64,000 nucleotides of DNA from Casuarius casuarius. Lineage: Eukaryota > Chordata > Aves > Casuariiformes > Casuariidae. The position numbers and the translations under genes were made by a program. Shown one piece after another: positions 1 to 13,647 of the stretch (position 1 is the stretch's first letter; the number at the start of each line of letters is the position of its first letter). The DNA lies in NCBI GenBank assembly GCA_003342895.1, contig PTFA01000081.1, positions 1,395,397 through 1,459,396 on the forward strand. Reading direction: 5' to 3'. The notes beneath the pieces are model-generated. The model did no database searches. It saw nothing but the letters and a program-made list of their open reading frames with translations, and had not been told where the DNA came from.

Positions 1-2150
1 GAGAGGGCAGCTGTGATGGCTTAACATGGCAAAAGGAGAGTGAGCTTAATTCCCTCTTTTTAAGCTTCAGAAATGAGTGGATAGTTGTTCTGTCATTGTT
101 TGTGCCTGCCCAAACCGGCAAAGACTTCAGCCTTAAAGCACGTGCCTGGGTGGAAACACAATGCCTGAAATATGCCTGCAAGCTATTACAATTTCATCAG
201 GTAAGTGTTTGTGGAAAGTGAAATTTAAGATGACATTTGCAAATGTTTAGATGAGGACACTATATATTTTACATGCAATGAGACTCAGCAGAACAAAATG
301 TTTCCAAACCCTGCTGCCCTATCTGTGGTGTAAAGGGGAGCTGAACTAGCCAGACAGAGATGAAATCATAATCCAGACTCAGGTTTCTGTTGCATAGACA
401 TTCACTGGTTTTATGCAAACATAATAATATGGAACTGACTTTAAACTTTGCATCCCAAAATTACTTTTCATTTGAATTATCTCCATGAATTAACTTGCTC
501 TGGGTTTCAAAAAGCAACTGTGTCAGTGCAAGCAAGGGGATGGGAACCTATGACCAGGGCAGACCCTTTCCATAGGCAGCTGGTTGTTAGGTCAGCTTGG
601 ATGTTACATTGCTCCATATGTCTCACTATGCCTTTTTCTTTTCTTTTTTTTTTTCCTGAGAATGACCTTAAGGGAAGAGCTTGGCACCACAGAAAGGGCC
701 TCCAAACACTACCAAAATAAACATAATTGTTAAGATTACACAGTTCTCTTAAATTCCCTTATGCTTCTATCAGTCTCCTAGCTACTATGTCATACTAAGG
801 GATTCAAAGCTGCAATAACTTACTCGGTTCCTTCCTCTTAGTGTAAGAATTATAGTCACTTATGCAACAAAACAGGATTACATGAATTAACTAGTCAGTC
901 ACAAACACACGAATTCCACTGCACATATATCACAGCACATTCACTGGGGAGAAATGGATCCCCTGAAGTGAGCATCTTCCCATTGCAGATGAGGATGGTG
1001 GTTTTGCAAAAGGCTGCCAAAAGAGTGCTCTCAGCTGCTGTTCCATGACATATATAATTTGGTTTTTGTTCTCAGCAAGATGTTGATATTATAAAAGAGT
1101 ACAGGTTTCAGATGGGCTGGTTAAGCTCATCTCCAAGCCCAACTTGGAGGAGGAAGAGAAGATTTTTTTGTAGCCTTTTCTTCCCCATTCCCTCTGGCTT
1201 GAAGTCCCAGTAACTCTAATAACTACTCTGTGTGCTGAGGCCCTACCAGGGTCAGGAACCTGTGCTTTTGAAAGAAAAATAGTCCAACATCTTAAATAAG
1301 TCAGCCTCCAAAGAGAACTTTCTTTCTCATGGTTCAGATACACCCTGGGCCTGCAAACCCTGGTCCACTTTAATACGAGATCGCCAGCTTCAGGAACTAT
1401 CAACCAAAGACAGAACTTGGTCTTTTTGCATAAGCAAAATAAATCTGAGACATGTTCTATGTTAAATCAGGAAATTAATCCCACTAACACCTGAAATGAT
1501 GAGGCAGAGAGTGATATTCAGGCAAGGCCATCAAAATAACCTATTCATCCCTTTGATGTCGCTCTAAAAGAACAACCCTCCCTCTGCTAAAGTAAAACAA
1601 AAAAGAAACACCTACAAAGCAGAACCAAAAGCTTGAAAAAAATAAGGAACTGAAAGATCAGAACAGTGGTTTTTCTAGTTGTATGTTTCTCTGAGTGTTA
1701 TGAGCAGTTGTAGCAGTGCTTCTGAGAATTATTTTCTGAAAAATATGGGGTTTGGCCCTTATATTTGAGGTTTGACCTATTACAATTGTGCCCACTTATT
1801 GTTTAAATTAACGTTGTATTTTTTTAGTGCTGTCTTGACCTTAATAATAGCTTTGATGGTGAGCTCCATAGGCCACATGGGATTCTGCAAGAGGGTAAAA
1901 AAACATCCAGCGTTGTTAGCATTTCTGTTGCATTGGGTGTCCATTTGTTTAAATCTTACTTGAAAGAGCAAGTATAAACATCTTATAACTTATGAGATGA
2001 AAACCACCTTCTGAAAGTTACTTTTTCTTAATTTAAAAAAAAAGCTTCCATCATTAGGTTCAGAACTTATCTTCAGGTCACAGTTTCTCATGTAGTTTTG
2101 TAAAGTGCAAAATGTTACCTTTAGAAAGCAGAAAGAATGAATGCAGTTAC
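1..2150 (-). other. SLC1A7: SLC1A7 intron 3 (partial)
   Basis: Intronic sequence downstream of SLC1A7 exon 3 on the minus strand. Open frames of 60-104 codons occur here on both strands, but none has recognisable similarity or flanking splice signals. I see no repeat or RNA gene that I can name. Confidence 0.7.
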
Positions 2151-2366
2151 CGGATTAGGTCTAACAGTGCATCTGCAGAGCTCATGATTTGCTTTCCACC
2201 CTCTTCAGTGCTTTCCTTCTGTGCTGCTCCACCAGGATGGATGATGGAGACCATAATTATTCCCACAATCACAGCCACAAATGTTGTCCACAGATAGTAA
2301 GTGACGGTTATGATACCTAATCGACTAGAAGTCTTGGCATCCAGGGCTGCTAGCCCAGACATTAAG
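2151..2366 (-). CDS. SLC1A7: SLC1A7 coding exon 3
   Basis: A 216-nt exon between a CCACAG acceptor and a GTAACTG donor. It encodes LMSGLAALDAKTSSRLG, the TM3 segment and the loop ending in MSSADALLDLIR. The phase (AG|C in, CG| out) joins exon 2 and leaves an Arg codon to be completed by exon 4 outside the window. Confidence 0.93.
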
Positions 2367-5300
2367 CTGTGGAAAGAAAACACAAAATAAATATTATTTT
2401 TTGCATAAAATTAATACAACAGAAAACCTCATTTCCTAGTTGTTCCTGTTTACCTGCTTCTCTCCTGATTGCCCATGTATCAGTATTTCCAGGAGCTGTG
2501 TCTGTAACACTAACGCTCTAACCTCTAGCTAAAAAGATGTTTCCTAAAAGCCATGTGAGATCTCAGTTACTTGAAAGAACTTGCAACTCAGCATGCCCCC
2601 ATGGGGACAGAATAGTATCAACTGCTCCCTGAAGTTTAAATGATAGTTTTACATAACCTGTAGGTGTGGTGGCTCGGTTCATAGGAGCTATTGCGATAAT
2701 CAGTCATACAAACTTAGGTATGAAACTCTATACACAATTTTATAGACTCACAGGATAATTCAGGTTGGAAGGGACCTCTGAAGAGCATCTGGCCACCACC
2801 AGTACCCCCCAGCCATTTCCTGTGTGAAGCAGGACTAATTTATATCCAGCTTCAAAGTGAGATCATGCTGTTAAGGGGCAATTTTGACACATAGTTCATT
2901 TTTTACCTAACAGCATAATGTTTTAATTTTTTATAAACCCCATATGAAGCACAACATGTTTTTGCTTTGCTATGGGGCACGTTGGGGAGCAGACTGTGAT
3001 TCAGCGTGCCTCCAAAGTGGAGACAAGCTCTGTATCTCCCAAATCTGCTGCAGAGGAAACCCCTTAAAGGGCACATGTAGTTACACAGCGGGGAGAAAAA
3101 AAATGTTATGGTCACTTCACTTCCCCCTTTGCTTTCCCCTTTGCCTCCCTGCCCAGCACTGTCAGAGGATGACCAGTGGTCTTACAACACTTGTCTCTGC
3201 CGAGCTATACAACTCTCTGCTAAGTGCTTTAAATCCCACTGCCCCTCTTTTACAGGCAAATTAGGACACTGCTTGGTCCTTGCATTAGCTCCACGCTGCT
3301 CTGACATAGACCCAGATGATGCTGTTTTCAAGTGGTCTGAGGCTGAGGTGTGTTTCCAGTGACATCAGTGTTACACAGGGCTTTAAATTGAGATTTAACC
3401 TTGAATAATTCTGTGTAAATTCTTTTAAACATGCAGCTTGAAAAACTGCAGGTAAAATAAAACACATTTACTATTTTGTGTGCCCTCACTGTCCAGCTTT
3501 ATAATCAAAACAAGGCTGATTGTACAACGAAACAAACTTGATTATATATATACATCAGGCCTTTCCTCATAAACAGCACCTACTTGAATGACATCTCCTT
3601 GACCTCACGCTGCTCAGTGAGGTTATCTAGAGACAATGCTAAAGTGCAGCTTAACCTTTACAGTATATTTAACGAAATCAAATGAGTGAGATTTAGTTCT
3701 CAGGTTCCTGCTATCCACTAAATTAATTAAGAAAATGTACTGCTTTTCTGCATTGCCAATTTCTCATCTAGCATGTTTTTGTTAACAGTGTGACAGCAAG
3801 GGAAAACATGGGTTGCACTGTAACATAGATTGTTTAGAAAATGAGCATCTCAGTATCTCGCATTCTTGTAACCATTGTTCTTCCTTCTCCTTTATCTTTT
3901 TATTTGATATAAATTCCATCTTCCTGTGTATCTGTATAAATACGTTAAAAAAAACAGTAGCAGCAATGATACTTAGTTTCTTGGCGTTTCTATTAGATGG
4001 GTCTGATATGGAAGACTAAATATTCTAAAACATTTTTTTGATGAAATAGTCGAGTTAAATGTTGCATGTAATCTCAAATTAATGCATTACTTTTCTGTAG
4101 AATCAGATCTGTGTTGTTAATTAGATTTCTAGGACTGAGTTCTTCTCACATGCTGAGGTTTGACAGGCCATTGAGCCAGTTTAACAGCTCACGGATGCCA
4201 AAAGGAGGACATGCATAGATTGTACTGAGCTTCAGAATTGTTTGACAGCCCCCCAAAAAAGAAAAGAAAGAAAATCAGGCTGATTTCTAATTGGCTGGAT
4301 GTTTTTCCATGGGAATCATTTTCAGTGGTCGTCATAGGTCTAGGTTTAGTGGTATAAAGCTCTGATTCTGGACCAGCATATCTATAACTATTAGACAGGA
4401 TATCGAGCAGCCTAATTACTTGGAGATGGCACTGAACTAGGAGACAGAAGGAGCAGGCTTCTCTTCCTGGTGCTGCCCTGAATCTACTGTTACTGCGAGA
4501 GTCACTTCTCTCTCGCCTTGTTTTACTCTCAGGCTCTGTTCACTGCATCCAGTTTGTTCCCTGTGTCTCCATGCACGTAACAAGTGTTTAATGTAGGTGC
4601 CATGAGATGGCCTCCACAAGGGAGAGCTTAAATCCAGGAAGGCAAGCATACAAAGAGCTGGAAAAAAGTAGACAATCCAGGTTTTAAATATAGCTGCATT
4701 TTTATGTATGTGTCTGCCTTTTTTTAAGCATCGGTTTAATTCTATGATTACCCCAGTGTGGTTGTATGAAGCAATTGTTCTTGATGCCGCTGTGTTACGC
4801 TGATTCTACAGAACAACAGGGAGATGAACTCTGTTGCACGTAACACGAGAACTGTCTTGATTGTATGCCCAAAAGTAATTGGGGGAAAATATCCTAATTA
4901 AATATGTCTAGTGGTTCATGTGCCTTTGGGGGTGTCACCTCAGCCTCAGATGTTGTTCAGTTAGATCTGGGGGGATGCTGCACAACTAGAATCTAATCAT
5001 ACATTGGCTCTTAGGTGACAAATCCTGAGGGGGCTAATAATGAGATTGCTCTGTCTTGGGGATATTCATTAACAAGATCATCATCTGTAATGAGATTATC
5101 CTGTCATCAGATAAAGTCATGATCAGTTCATGCTGTGATGAGAAAGTCCTCAAAAGTAATTAACTATGGAGGTGCAACGGGGGTAACCGTGGAGTGGCAG
5201 AAGGCCGAACAACGGTCTGGATTCAAAGCTGTGTTCCTAGTGTCCTGCAGTGCTCAGTTTTAAGAAGGGACCAGAGGAAACAGTTCTCCAAAGGCTGTGT

Positions 5301-8300
5301 TGTAACACTGGTCATGTCATTTTAAGCAATTGTTCAGCATGACTTTCAGGAAAAAATGCCTGTAACTAGTAAGAGACTATAATCACTCACTAACTATTTT
5401 TCATTTGGCTTCATATGTTTGATGCCAGAAGGAACAGAAGACACTGAGATTAATAGACACATCAATCATCACAGCTATTTTACGAAGTAAGCAACACACA
5501 GTTAAATCACAAGATTTCCTCACTGTTGGCATCTAGAGCTCTAATGTTTGCATAATGCAGTGGAGAAGTGACAGGAAATGTAGTCTTTTTATTTCCTGGG
5601 GAATATGGAAGTTGGGAGGAATAAGCTTCCAAATGGCTTAACTTAAGATCACTGTATCATGTTCAGGCTTACCTTTTAATTCCTATTTTCATCAGATGTA
5701 TTCTTGGCTACATAAAAATCTTTCCAACAGTTTCCCAAACTTTTTCTAAGACTGAACAAAGATGTTCCTCTGCCTTCCATCCAGTACTAGGCTCTCATGC
5801 AATGCAAAGGAATGAAAAATAGGGAATCTTTAATTCTTGTCAAGCCAGAATCTGGTTAGACTTGGAATAATGGGACAGATATTTGATTCATAGGTTAAAA
5901 TCCTTGGACTAGCTTCCATATGTATGTTGCATGCGTAGCATGTTTTAATGATTGCCAAAGGGACAAAATAGGAATAAAACACTTGAAAAACACTTTGCAG
6001 CTTTTCTGATTATTTAAAATACTTCTCATTCATTTAATCAGTTTGCAAAGAATTTCCACAAAAGTTCTTGTAATTTCATGTTCAGGGACTATTTATTAGT
6101 TTGTACAGAAAAAGCTGATGTCAAGCCTAAGGCTTTCAAAATATGCGTTAGTGAGTTTCGGATGAGATATTACACCTTGTATTCCAAGATTTAAGGGAAA
6201 TCTCTGATGACTATGATTTAAGAGCTTTCTTGCACCTTGCTTTGCAACATCTGGTGCTAGACACAATCACAAGACACCATAATAAATCAAGTAGCTCCAT
6301 GACCTCTTTATCTGCTGCATAGGTTGTTTCAGTTACATGAAGATATGATTTTCCTATAGCTTTTCTTTCTGCTCTCTAGGATAGTCTACTTAATTTTTTT
6401 ATTCTAGCTTGTTTGACCAACAGATCTTGGATGAAATTGTGTATTTGCAGAGACTGAGTATGATTTAAAAGAATAACTTCCAAAGTTGTTGTATGTACTA
6501 AATATCTGTGTATGTGTGCTATGATCCTTGATTTTCTGTAGTTTTCAAGCCTCATTAAAATTGGTTTTCTGATAACCTGAAGATCGCCACACAATGTAGA
6601 ACTGATGCTCCACAATATTTACAGGTCGAGAATACTTTTTTAGGGTGTGTTCTTAAGAAGTAAAAGCTGTCTAGTTTTTTTTTTTTTTTTTTTGAGACTT
6701 GGGTAATTCTATATCTGCTCTGCTTTGTCTTCTGGGAAATCAGTTGTTCTGATGCAGCCAAATCTGTCTGTCTCTCCTCTGATCTATCTAATCACATTTT
6801 TTATTAGAGAGAGTCAGGAAGTCAGTAAATTTACTCTGAATCTGCAGCATTTTGATCAAAAGCTGGATATGGACAATAATTCAACAAAAGTTTAAGCTGC
6901 TTGTAGCATTTTAGTGGGACGAATATTTAATTATTTCACTGTTGACTGTTAGTACAGAAAATCCTAGCTAAATTATTTTATCTAGGATGGCTTGATTAAA
7001 GTTTGTTTATTTCTCTTGGACAGTTTCCATGTGATTTATGAAAGGTCATTATTTTAGGCCTATGATCAAATAAATGATTTCTTTATTGGGTCTCTGCTGT
7101 GGGAGGAAGGTGGAGAGGGAAGTCAGGATCAGGGGAAGAGCTAATGAAATGTAGATTAAGATCTTAAGGAGAAATTGGAAGGAAAGAGGAAGTCTTCCAC
7201 AGCTACAGCGGTTATTTTTAACAGGACTAGTTAAGAATGCAAAGTCAGTTGTTACGTTTTTTCAATTATTGGCAAAGGTACAAAGAAATGAACCTGAGTA
7301 CTATGTTTCATGTCTGCTTTGAGAGAAACCTGCGGAAAACCTCAACATTTATTATACCATCTTTTTTAGTAATGAGGAAGAGAATTCTTTCAATACCTTA
7401 GAAATCTATCTAGTCCAGTGCAAACAAGTAGCTACCCCTTATGAGCATCTCCAGACTTGCTTTGGCTGTCACTGATAAGCGCCAGAGTATTTATGAAGTA
7501 TTTTATTTACAAATAAAGACAGAACTTCCTAGATTCCCTAGGATTTTCTACTTTTTCTATTGCTTTCTGATAAAAAGCACATTTTTCTGACCTGCCTCAA
7601 GATCAAAACCTGTATCTCCGGAAAGGCAAAATATAAGAAGCTGCTGTTAAGACTCCATTCTGCATATGTATTTGTCATCTTCAGCACCAGAAGCCATCTG
7701 GATATTGCTTTGAAATAGATGGATTATGGATAAAGTTATCAGAAGGGATTAGTGCGATTAGAAAGACATTAATCCTGTCAAGAAGTAATGGTCAAGTATT
7801 AACCACCAACAGTTGTTCCTAGAATCATGTTTGTTTTCATTCACCCCCCACCCTCCCTCGCATCCTCATTTTGTAATTGCATGCCACAGAAAAGACCTTC
7901 CTAAGCAAGTTCTCCCAGTGAGGCTGGGAACTCCTCTAGCAGCTACATTAGAGATGATTATATTACAGTTGAGCAGCATGAAAGTGAAGTGCTGGCTTCA
8001 CTAATGCTGCTTGATCATGCAGGCAGGCTCTCGTTTACCTTTTTGTCAAGGTCAGGCCCTTAAAGTTTCAACATGGTAATAATCTCCATTTCCGTAGCAC
8101 CAGCCATTCAATCATCTTAAAATGCTTTTCTAATATAAGCATCTATGATGTAGGAAGATGGTACTTCCATTTTACTGACAAGGAAACAGAGAAAATAAGG
8201 CACTTAAAGATAAACAATTTGCAGTGAAGGAACACATGCCTGAAGTGATCTTCGCATTGGGAAGGACCATGAGCCTTTTCCTCACCTGAGCCCAGCTACA

Positions 8301-11300
8301 TCTGCTTTTGTGACAGGCTGCTGCACCTCTATGGAGGTACCTTTCTGGAACAGTTTGCAGCAATGAAAATAGGAAACTTCTCGATAATGACAGAGAGATG
8401 AAAAACTTTCTCTGGCTCTTTCTATAATATGATGCTTGGTTTTGCTTTTAGGCTTCAGAGGAGTTAAAATATTTAAGGTGATGAGGCAGAGTTAGAGAGA
8501 TGAGACAGATTAGAATAACTTTTGCTTTCCAGGATAAAAACTCTTCTGCTTCCTTCTAAAATGACAGCGTACCTACAGAGCCAGAATACCTCCAGACCTC
8601 ACTGCCATGACTGTGATAAAGAAGTCTGCTGCTCTCAACACATGCCATATGAGAGTGCCTGTCTCTGCGCCACCCTTCATGCCTCCCCTTGCTTAATGTG
8701 CTAGGTTATAGTTTGGGGTTTTTTGCCTCCAGATGCTATGCCACACTGAATAGCAAAAGTGCCTCACGCCCAGGCATGCACAAACACATCTCTTCATCTG
8801 TGCCTGTAATACATATTACAGACAATAAAGTGTCATGTCCGATGGAAGCCGATGCTGCCTTGTACCTCCAGTCCCGTCCAAGTGATGCCCAGAGCTCCCA
8901 TGTGGCATGTCACAATTTGTCTAAACGCAAAGGAAGATAAAACCCTGCAGTACTCCATGTTCACGCCCCGAACTAAGCTGGATCAGGTTTCTGTTGTGCC
9001 CTTGTAGAAGGATGACTCATTTGTATAGATAACTTTTTCAGTGCATCACTATGTGCAGTCCACATAGGCAGTAACATGACACCTAGACTCTCTGTGAGTT
9101 TCACTTGGACTCCAATAGCTTGCAGAATACCAGTTTATTAACAGACTTCTGTTGATCTGAATACAACTACAGAGCTATCATAATCTGCAAAAGGCTTGTA
9201 ATCAGTTGAATGATCCTAATGTCATCCCAAAAGTTTGCATAGTATTACAGCTGGATTTGCAAAAGAACCAAGAAGTCTAGATTCCTGCCTAAAGTCCAGG
9301 GGGCTACAAAGGCTCACCTCCTTTGAAAAATCAGATAAGAGGAAAGAGCACTTTTAAAGTTCAGATACCTTGCCATAGATGAAAATAAAGTGTCTATGTA
9401 CAATAAAAACAAATACAAAAGGCGGTAGCTGTTTTACAAATAGTGCTGCAGCAGTTTCTATATGGTTACATTATCAGCTATAAGTAGCACATCAAATGTA
9501 ATTTTTCAGAGAAGCTCAGTATACTGCTATTTTACAAAAAACTGCAATCTCATAGGTGACAAGCATTGTGGAAAATCTGGTCCTTGATCTTCAGACTACT
9601 ACAGATGAACAGTAAATTGGAAGATCTAGCTGGCTGTAACATGCCAGTTGCAGAGATGGTATTTAATTTTACAGCTAGGCTGCTGGAAAAAAGCCTGAAA
9701 CAAGAAAATCTACATTTCTAGTACACCATAATATACAGCTTTTGAAATCTGTTTTTTAACTAATGCTTAATAAAATAGTACAAGTTTTATTTTTCCCAAA
9801 ATGTTGAGGTCTCCTTTTCCTTATTCTCTAACGGTTGTAAGCATTAATGAGAAATGGATGTGCATTGCCCATATTCTTCCAGGAACTCACATCATGCATT
9901 GGCTTTTCTTAGTGTACTATAGGAAATCTGTTCTCGTAAACTAAAGTAAACAGGCAGGACTTTGTTCAGCTCATGGTGGAGATCAGTGTCCAATGACTAT
10001 TCCATCACTGCTCCCTCCCAAACTGTCCAATATGTGGGGCTACTGCAATACATCTATGAATGCTGGAGGGAATGAACAGCAATCTTTGATCACTGAGAGA
10101 TAAAGGAGATCAGAGACACTGTAGTATCGCGTATCCCGGCTCGTTTGTTGACTTTAGCTGTCCTAATAAAAAAAAGTATTTCCTAAATCCAAAGGTCAGG
10201 ATGCAAATGAAAACAAATGATCTCTTAAATATGGACATGCAGCTTCCTATCTGTAGAAAGAGTGGAAAGAACTAGGGATCTTAATAACATTTTACTTTTT
10301 GTTTTGTCAGTTCTTTCAACTGTTCTTAGATTAAGAAAAGAACAAAAGGATTTGGAGCACAAATTTGAATTATAAACAAATGTCAGATTCATTCAACTGT
10401 TTATAGTTCACAGATGTTTCTGCCCTTAGGAAACAGAGGAAATACAAGCCAGCTCCTCAAGCTTCATATGCCATTACAGTTTCTTTTACAAAACATTTTA
10501 GATAAGTATTTTAGAGCACTCAGGAGACTGCAGAAAGACTCTGTTAGGTCTACCAACTGCTCATACCCAATTTGTAATCACTTTGGTGCTTTCCACACTC
10601 ATTCACTTTGTGACCATAGATGTCTGTTGCACATCATTAGATCCCTACCAACACTTCTTAAATAATTTGTACCGCGTTGGTCCAATTTTGTCATTAGGAT
10701 GTGTAAGTCTGCAACATGTCACATTTCCCTTAAACAGTTTGTACCTCTACATCACACAAGTAAGAGAAAATGCTAGAAGACACTAGAAGGATAAAAAGGA
10801 GCCGTTATGGGACCTGCCCATTAGACTTTACATGTCTAAACACAGCTAACTACAGCATGGATAATGAAGTGAAAAAGATGTCTGAGGCACTGAGCAGGGT
10901 TTCATAATATGGTTTCCTATGAAGGTAGAATGGAATTTTCTTCTACAAGCTCAGGCAATCTCAAAACAGCATTTGGAGAATTTTTGGGGTAATCTGAGAT
11001 GAGTTCTGCAATATAATAGATGTAGATAATATAAAGCAATATAACTGTGTCAAGTCAGATTGCTCTCTGACTAGTTCTTCTTACCCTTGGCTAATCCTTC
11101 CCTTTCACTTTCATTCAAGTACAGTTCTGCTTTTCATTCTGTAAGCAAATATATTTACCCTTTCCAGTCATCCCTTTAAAGACTCACATCTCTAGACTGA
11201 CTTTCCCCTCAACAAAGACTGTAGCTAACATATCCTAGGAAAGGGCTAACAGCTTTTTTTCTATTATTATTTAGGTAACAATGCTACACATGACATAATT

Positions 11301-13609
11301 CAGAAATGGGAAGTTATACACCCTTTATGTTATCATTCAGATACCACACAGATTTTCCCACACTAACCCAACAGAGTGTTTACTCTCCTCTTTTGGGGAA
11401 GATCTGTTCCTGGCTGCCAGTATTTTTCTATTGGTAAGATAATATAGGTAAATTAGAGAAAAAAGTCCAGATTCTAACAGTGTGAAGAAGCAGCCCTGGG
11501 TTTTCCAGCGGCAATTTAATTATACGGGAAAATACTGCTGCTTTGGGGACATTATCAAATATTGTTCTGAGTAGGATCTTCAGAGAGCCACAGGCAGCAT
11601 TCTGCAGCTCCTCAACACCTCGCTAGGAAATACAGTACTTAAATGATTGCACTTGGTTATGTCCCGGTTTGGCAGCTTGCATAAGCATAACAGAAGTGAC
11701 TGGTATGTAGGAAATGATGACTGGAGAGAAGAGTTGAACTTATACATAGCAGAAAAGGCACCCAAGCCAAAACTGATCAGAGGCTTATTTTATCTACCCT
11801 TTCCTAGTCAATCTTCATTCAAATTATGTGAATTTGTCAAGACAATGTAGAAAGCAATCTCTTGGCACCGGGAATGGATTAGAAGCAATAGCACTGCACA
11901 TGTTGTCATTCGTGTAAAACCAGGATTATTGAGTGAATGAATTCTGGCTGGTCTCTTGATTTAAATTTAATCATAAATGAGAAAAAGACAAATTGCACAG
12001 CCTTTTAGAGATCTGTTTTTCCATTCTGAATAGATACTATAGTGACCATATCAGGCACTGATTTATGTTCATGGCAGAAGATTTAAATTGCAAATGTCAG
12101 TACCAGACTCAGACTGTCAAAGTCAAGTCAGAGTCAAATTTTTCATCCCTAGCGAACGGTAAGCTCATGTAGTAAAACAGACAAATAATCTCCAGTCTGG
12201 GGTGTGTTATCAGTTTCATCCACAGCTGACAGCAAGCAAAGCAGTGCGTGACAGAATTTACCCAAAGCTAGTGGTCTATCTTATAACATCTTTTTAACCA
12301 AACCCTAAGCTCTCAAAGAATATGCTGTTGCTGTGAAGTTATTTAGGGCACGTCTGCACAGATGACTGCAGACAGACGTGAGCTCGAGCTGTCTTTGCTT
12401 TGAGCTGCCAAGACTGGTCTGGAAGCCATATAGCCACATTAGCCCTTTGCACATGAGCTTGGGCGCAAAGCCACACTAATGCGGCTGTGTGGCTTCCGGC
12501 ATGGAGCTGGCACGTGTCTGCCCAGCTTGGTTGATGGGCTAAGTGTGCCCACATCTGCTTGCACCCCGTGTACCTCCACAGCCTTTTACAGAGTTTATAC
12601 AATTATCAACTCTTCAAATTTAATTAAGGAGTCCTGAAAGGCAAAATTTGATACAGCACAGTAGAGCTGAACAAGAGAATCCCATTAAAACAGAAAGACA
12701 AGGAAAGAGCAAAATTTTTCATTAGTGGGATGTTAAAATGCCAATGCTTTCCTTGAACAAGAGTGTTGAGAAAAAACATTAAATGGAGAAAAAAGGTACT
12801 TTAATGGAGTAGTTTCCTAATTAAATACTAGGTTTTAACAGCATGAGTAAGAACAACCCAGTCAGGAATCCGAGCAGAAGGATAAGGGATTACCAGAACC
12901 GATGGTATTATAGATAGGAATCCCCTTAAAGGAGGACAGTTCTTATATTTAGCATATCATATTTGATTCAGCCAACAAAACCCCAACAGTATCAATATTT
13001 TATTTCTATCCCCAAACAAACTCTCAACTAAATATTAATTTTTATTAGCATATGTTTGTTTGTATCAGGCACAGCTTACCTAGAGGAATGCGCTTTATAA
13101 TTTACCAAAATCCAGGTCAAATCAGTTGAGGAAACAATCTTTTTTTAGCAGATTCTGCACATGGAAAAGGATCAAATCCCTGTTGCACACTTCTTAAATA
13201 TCTAGAAAACTGTTAATGGTAAATAAAAAACTCTCTTAGTTCTAAGGTTAAAGGAAACAAACTGCTCTCTCTAAAAGCAATATTCTTTGGGGTTACAAGC
13301 GTGTTCAAAGCAAATCTAAGGCAGCTAGATAGTTAAATTCTGTCCTGACAATTCTTTCCCACAAGCAGTCTCACTGCTCACTCCTAATAATAGTACTGGA
13401 AATCTAGGCCATATATATGTCACCAGATAAAAAACTTAATCACATAAACAAGAGGGTGTTGAAGTAAGGGACCCAGTTTTCTATCACCTATACAGAAATG
13501 CATGTGAAATAAATAAAGAGAACTGAATAGGTCAAATTTTCAGCTGGTGTAATCTGTGTAACTGGTTTTAGCTGGCTTTTCTGAAGAAACATGGCTTATG
13601 CAGTCAGGC

Positions 13610-13647
<38 letters not shown>

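Noticed and set aside
7840..7870. C-rich run (CACCCCCCACCCTCCC) as a possible regulatory or quadruplex site
   Set aside because: Too few and too short C/G runs for a convincing quadruplex.
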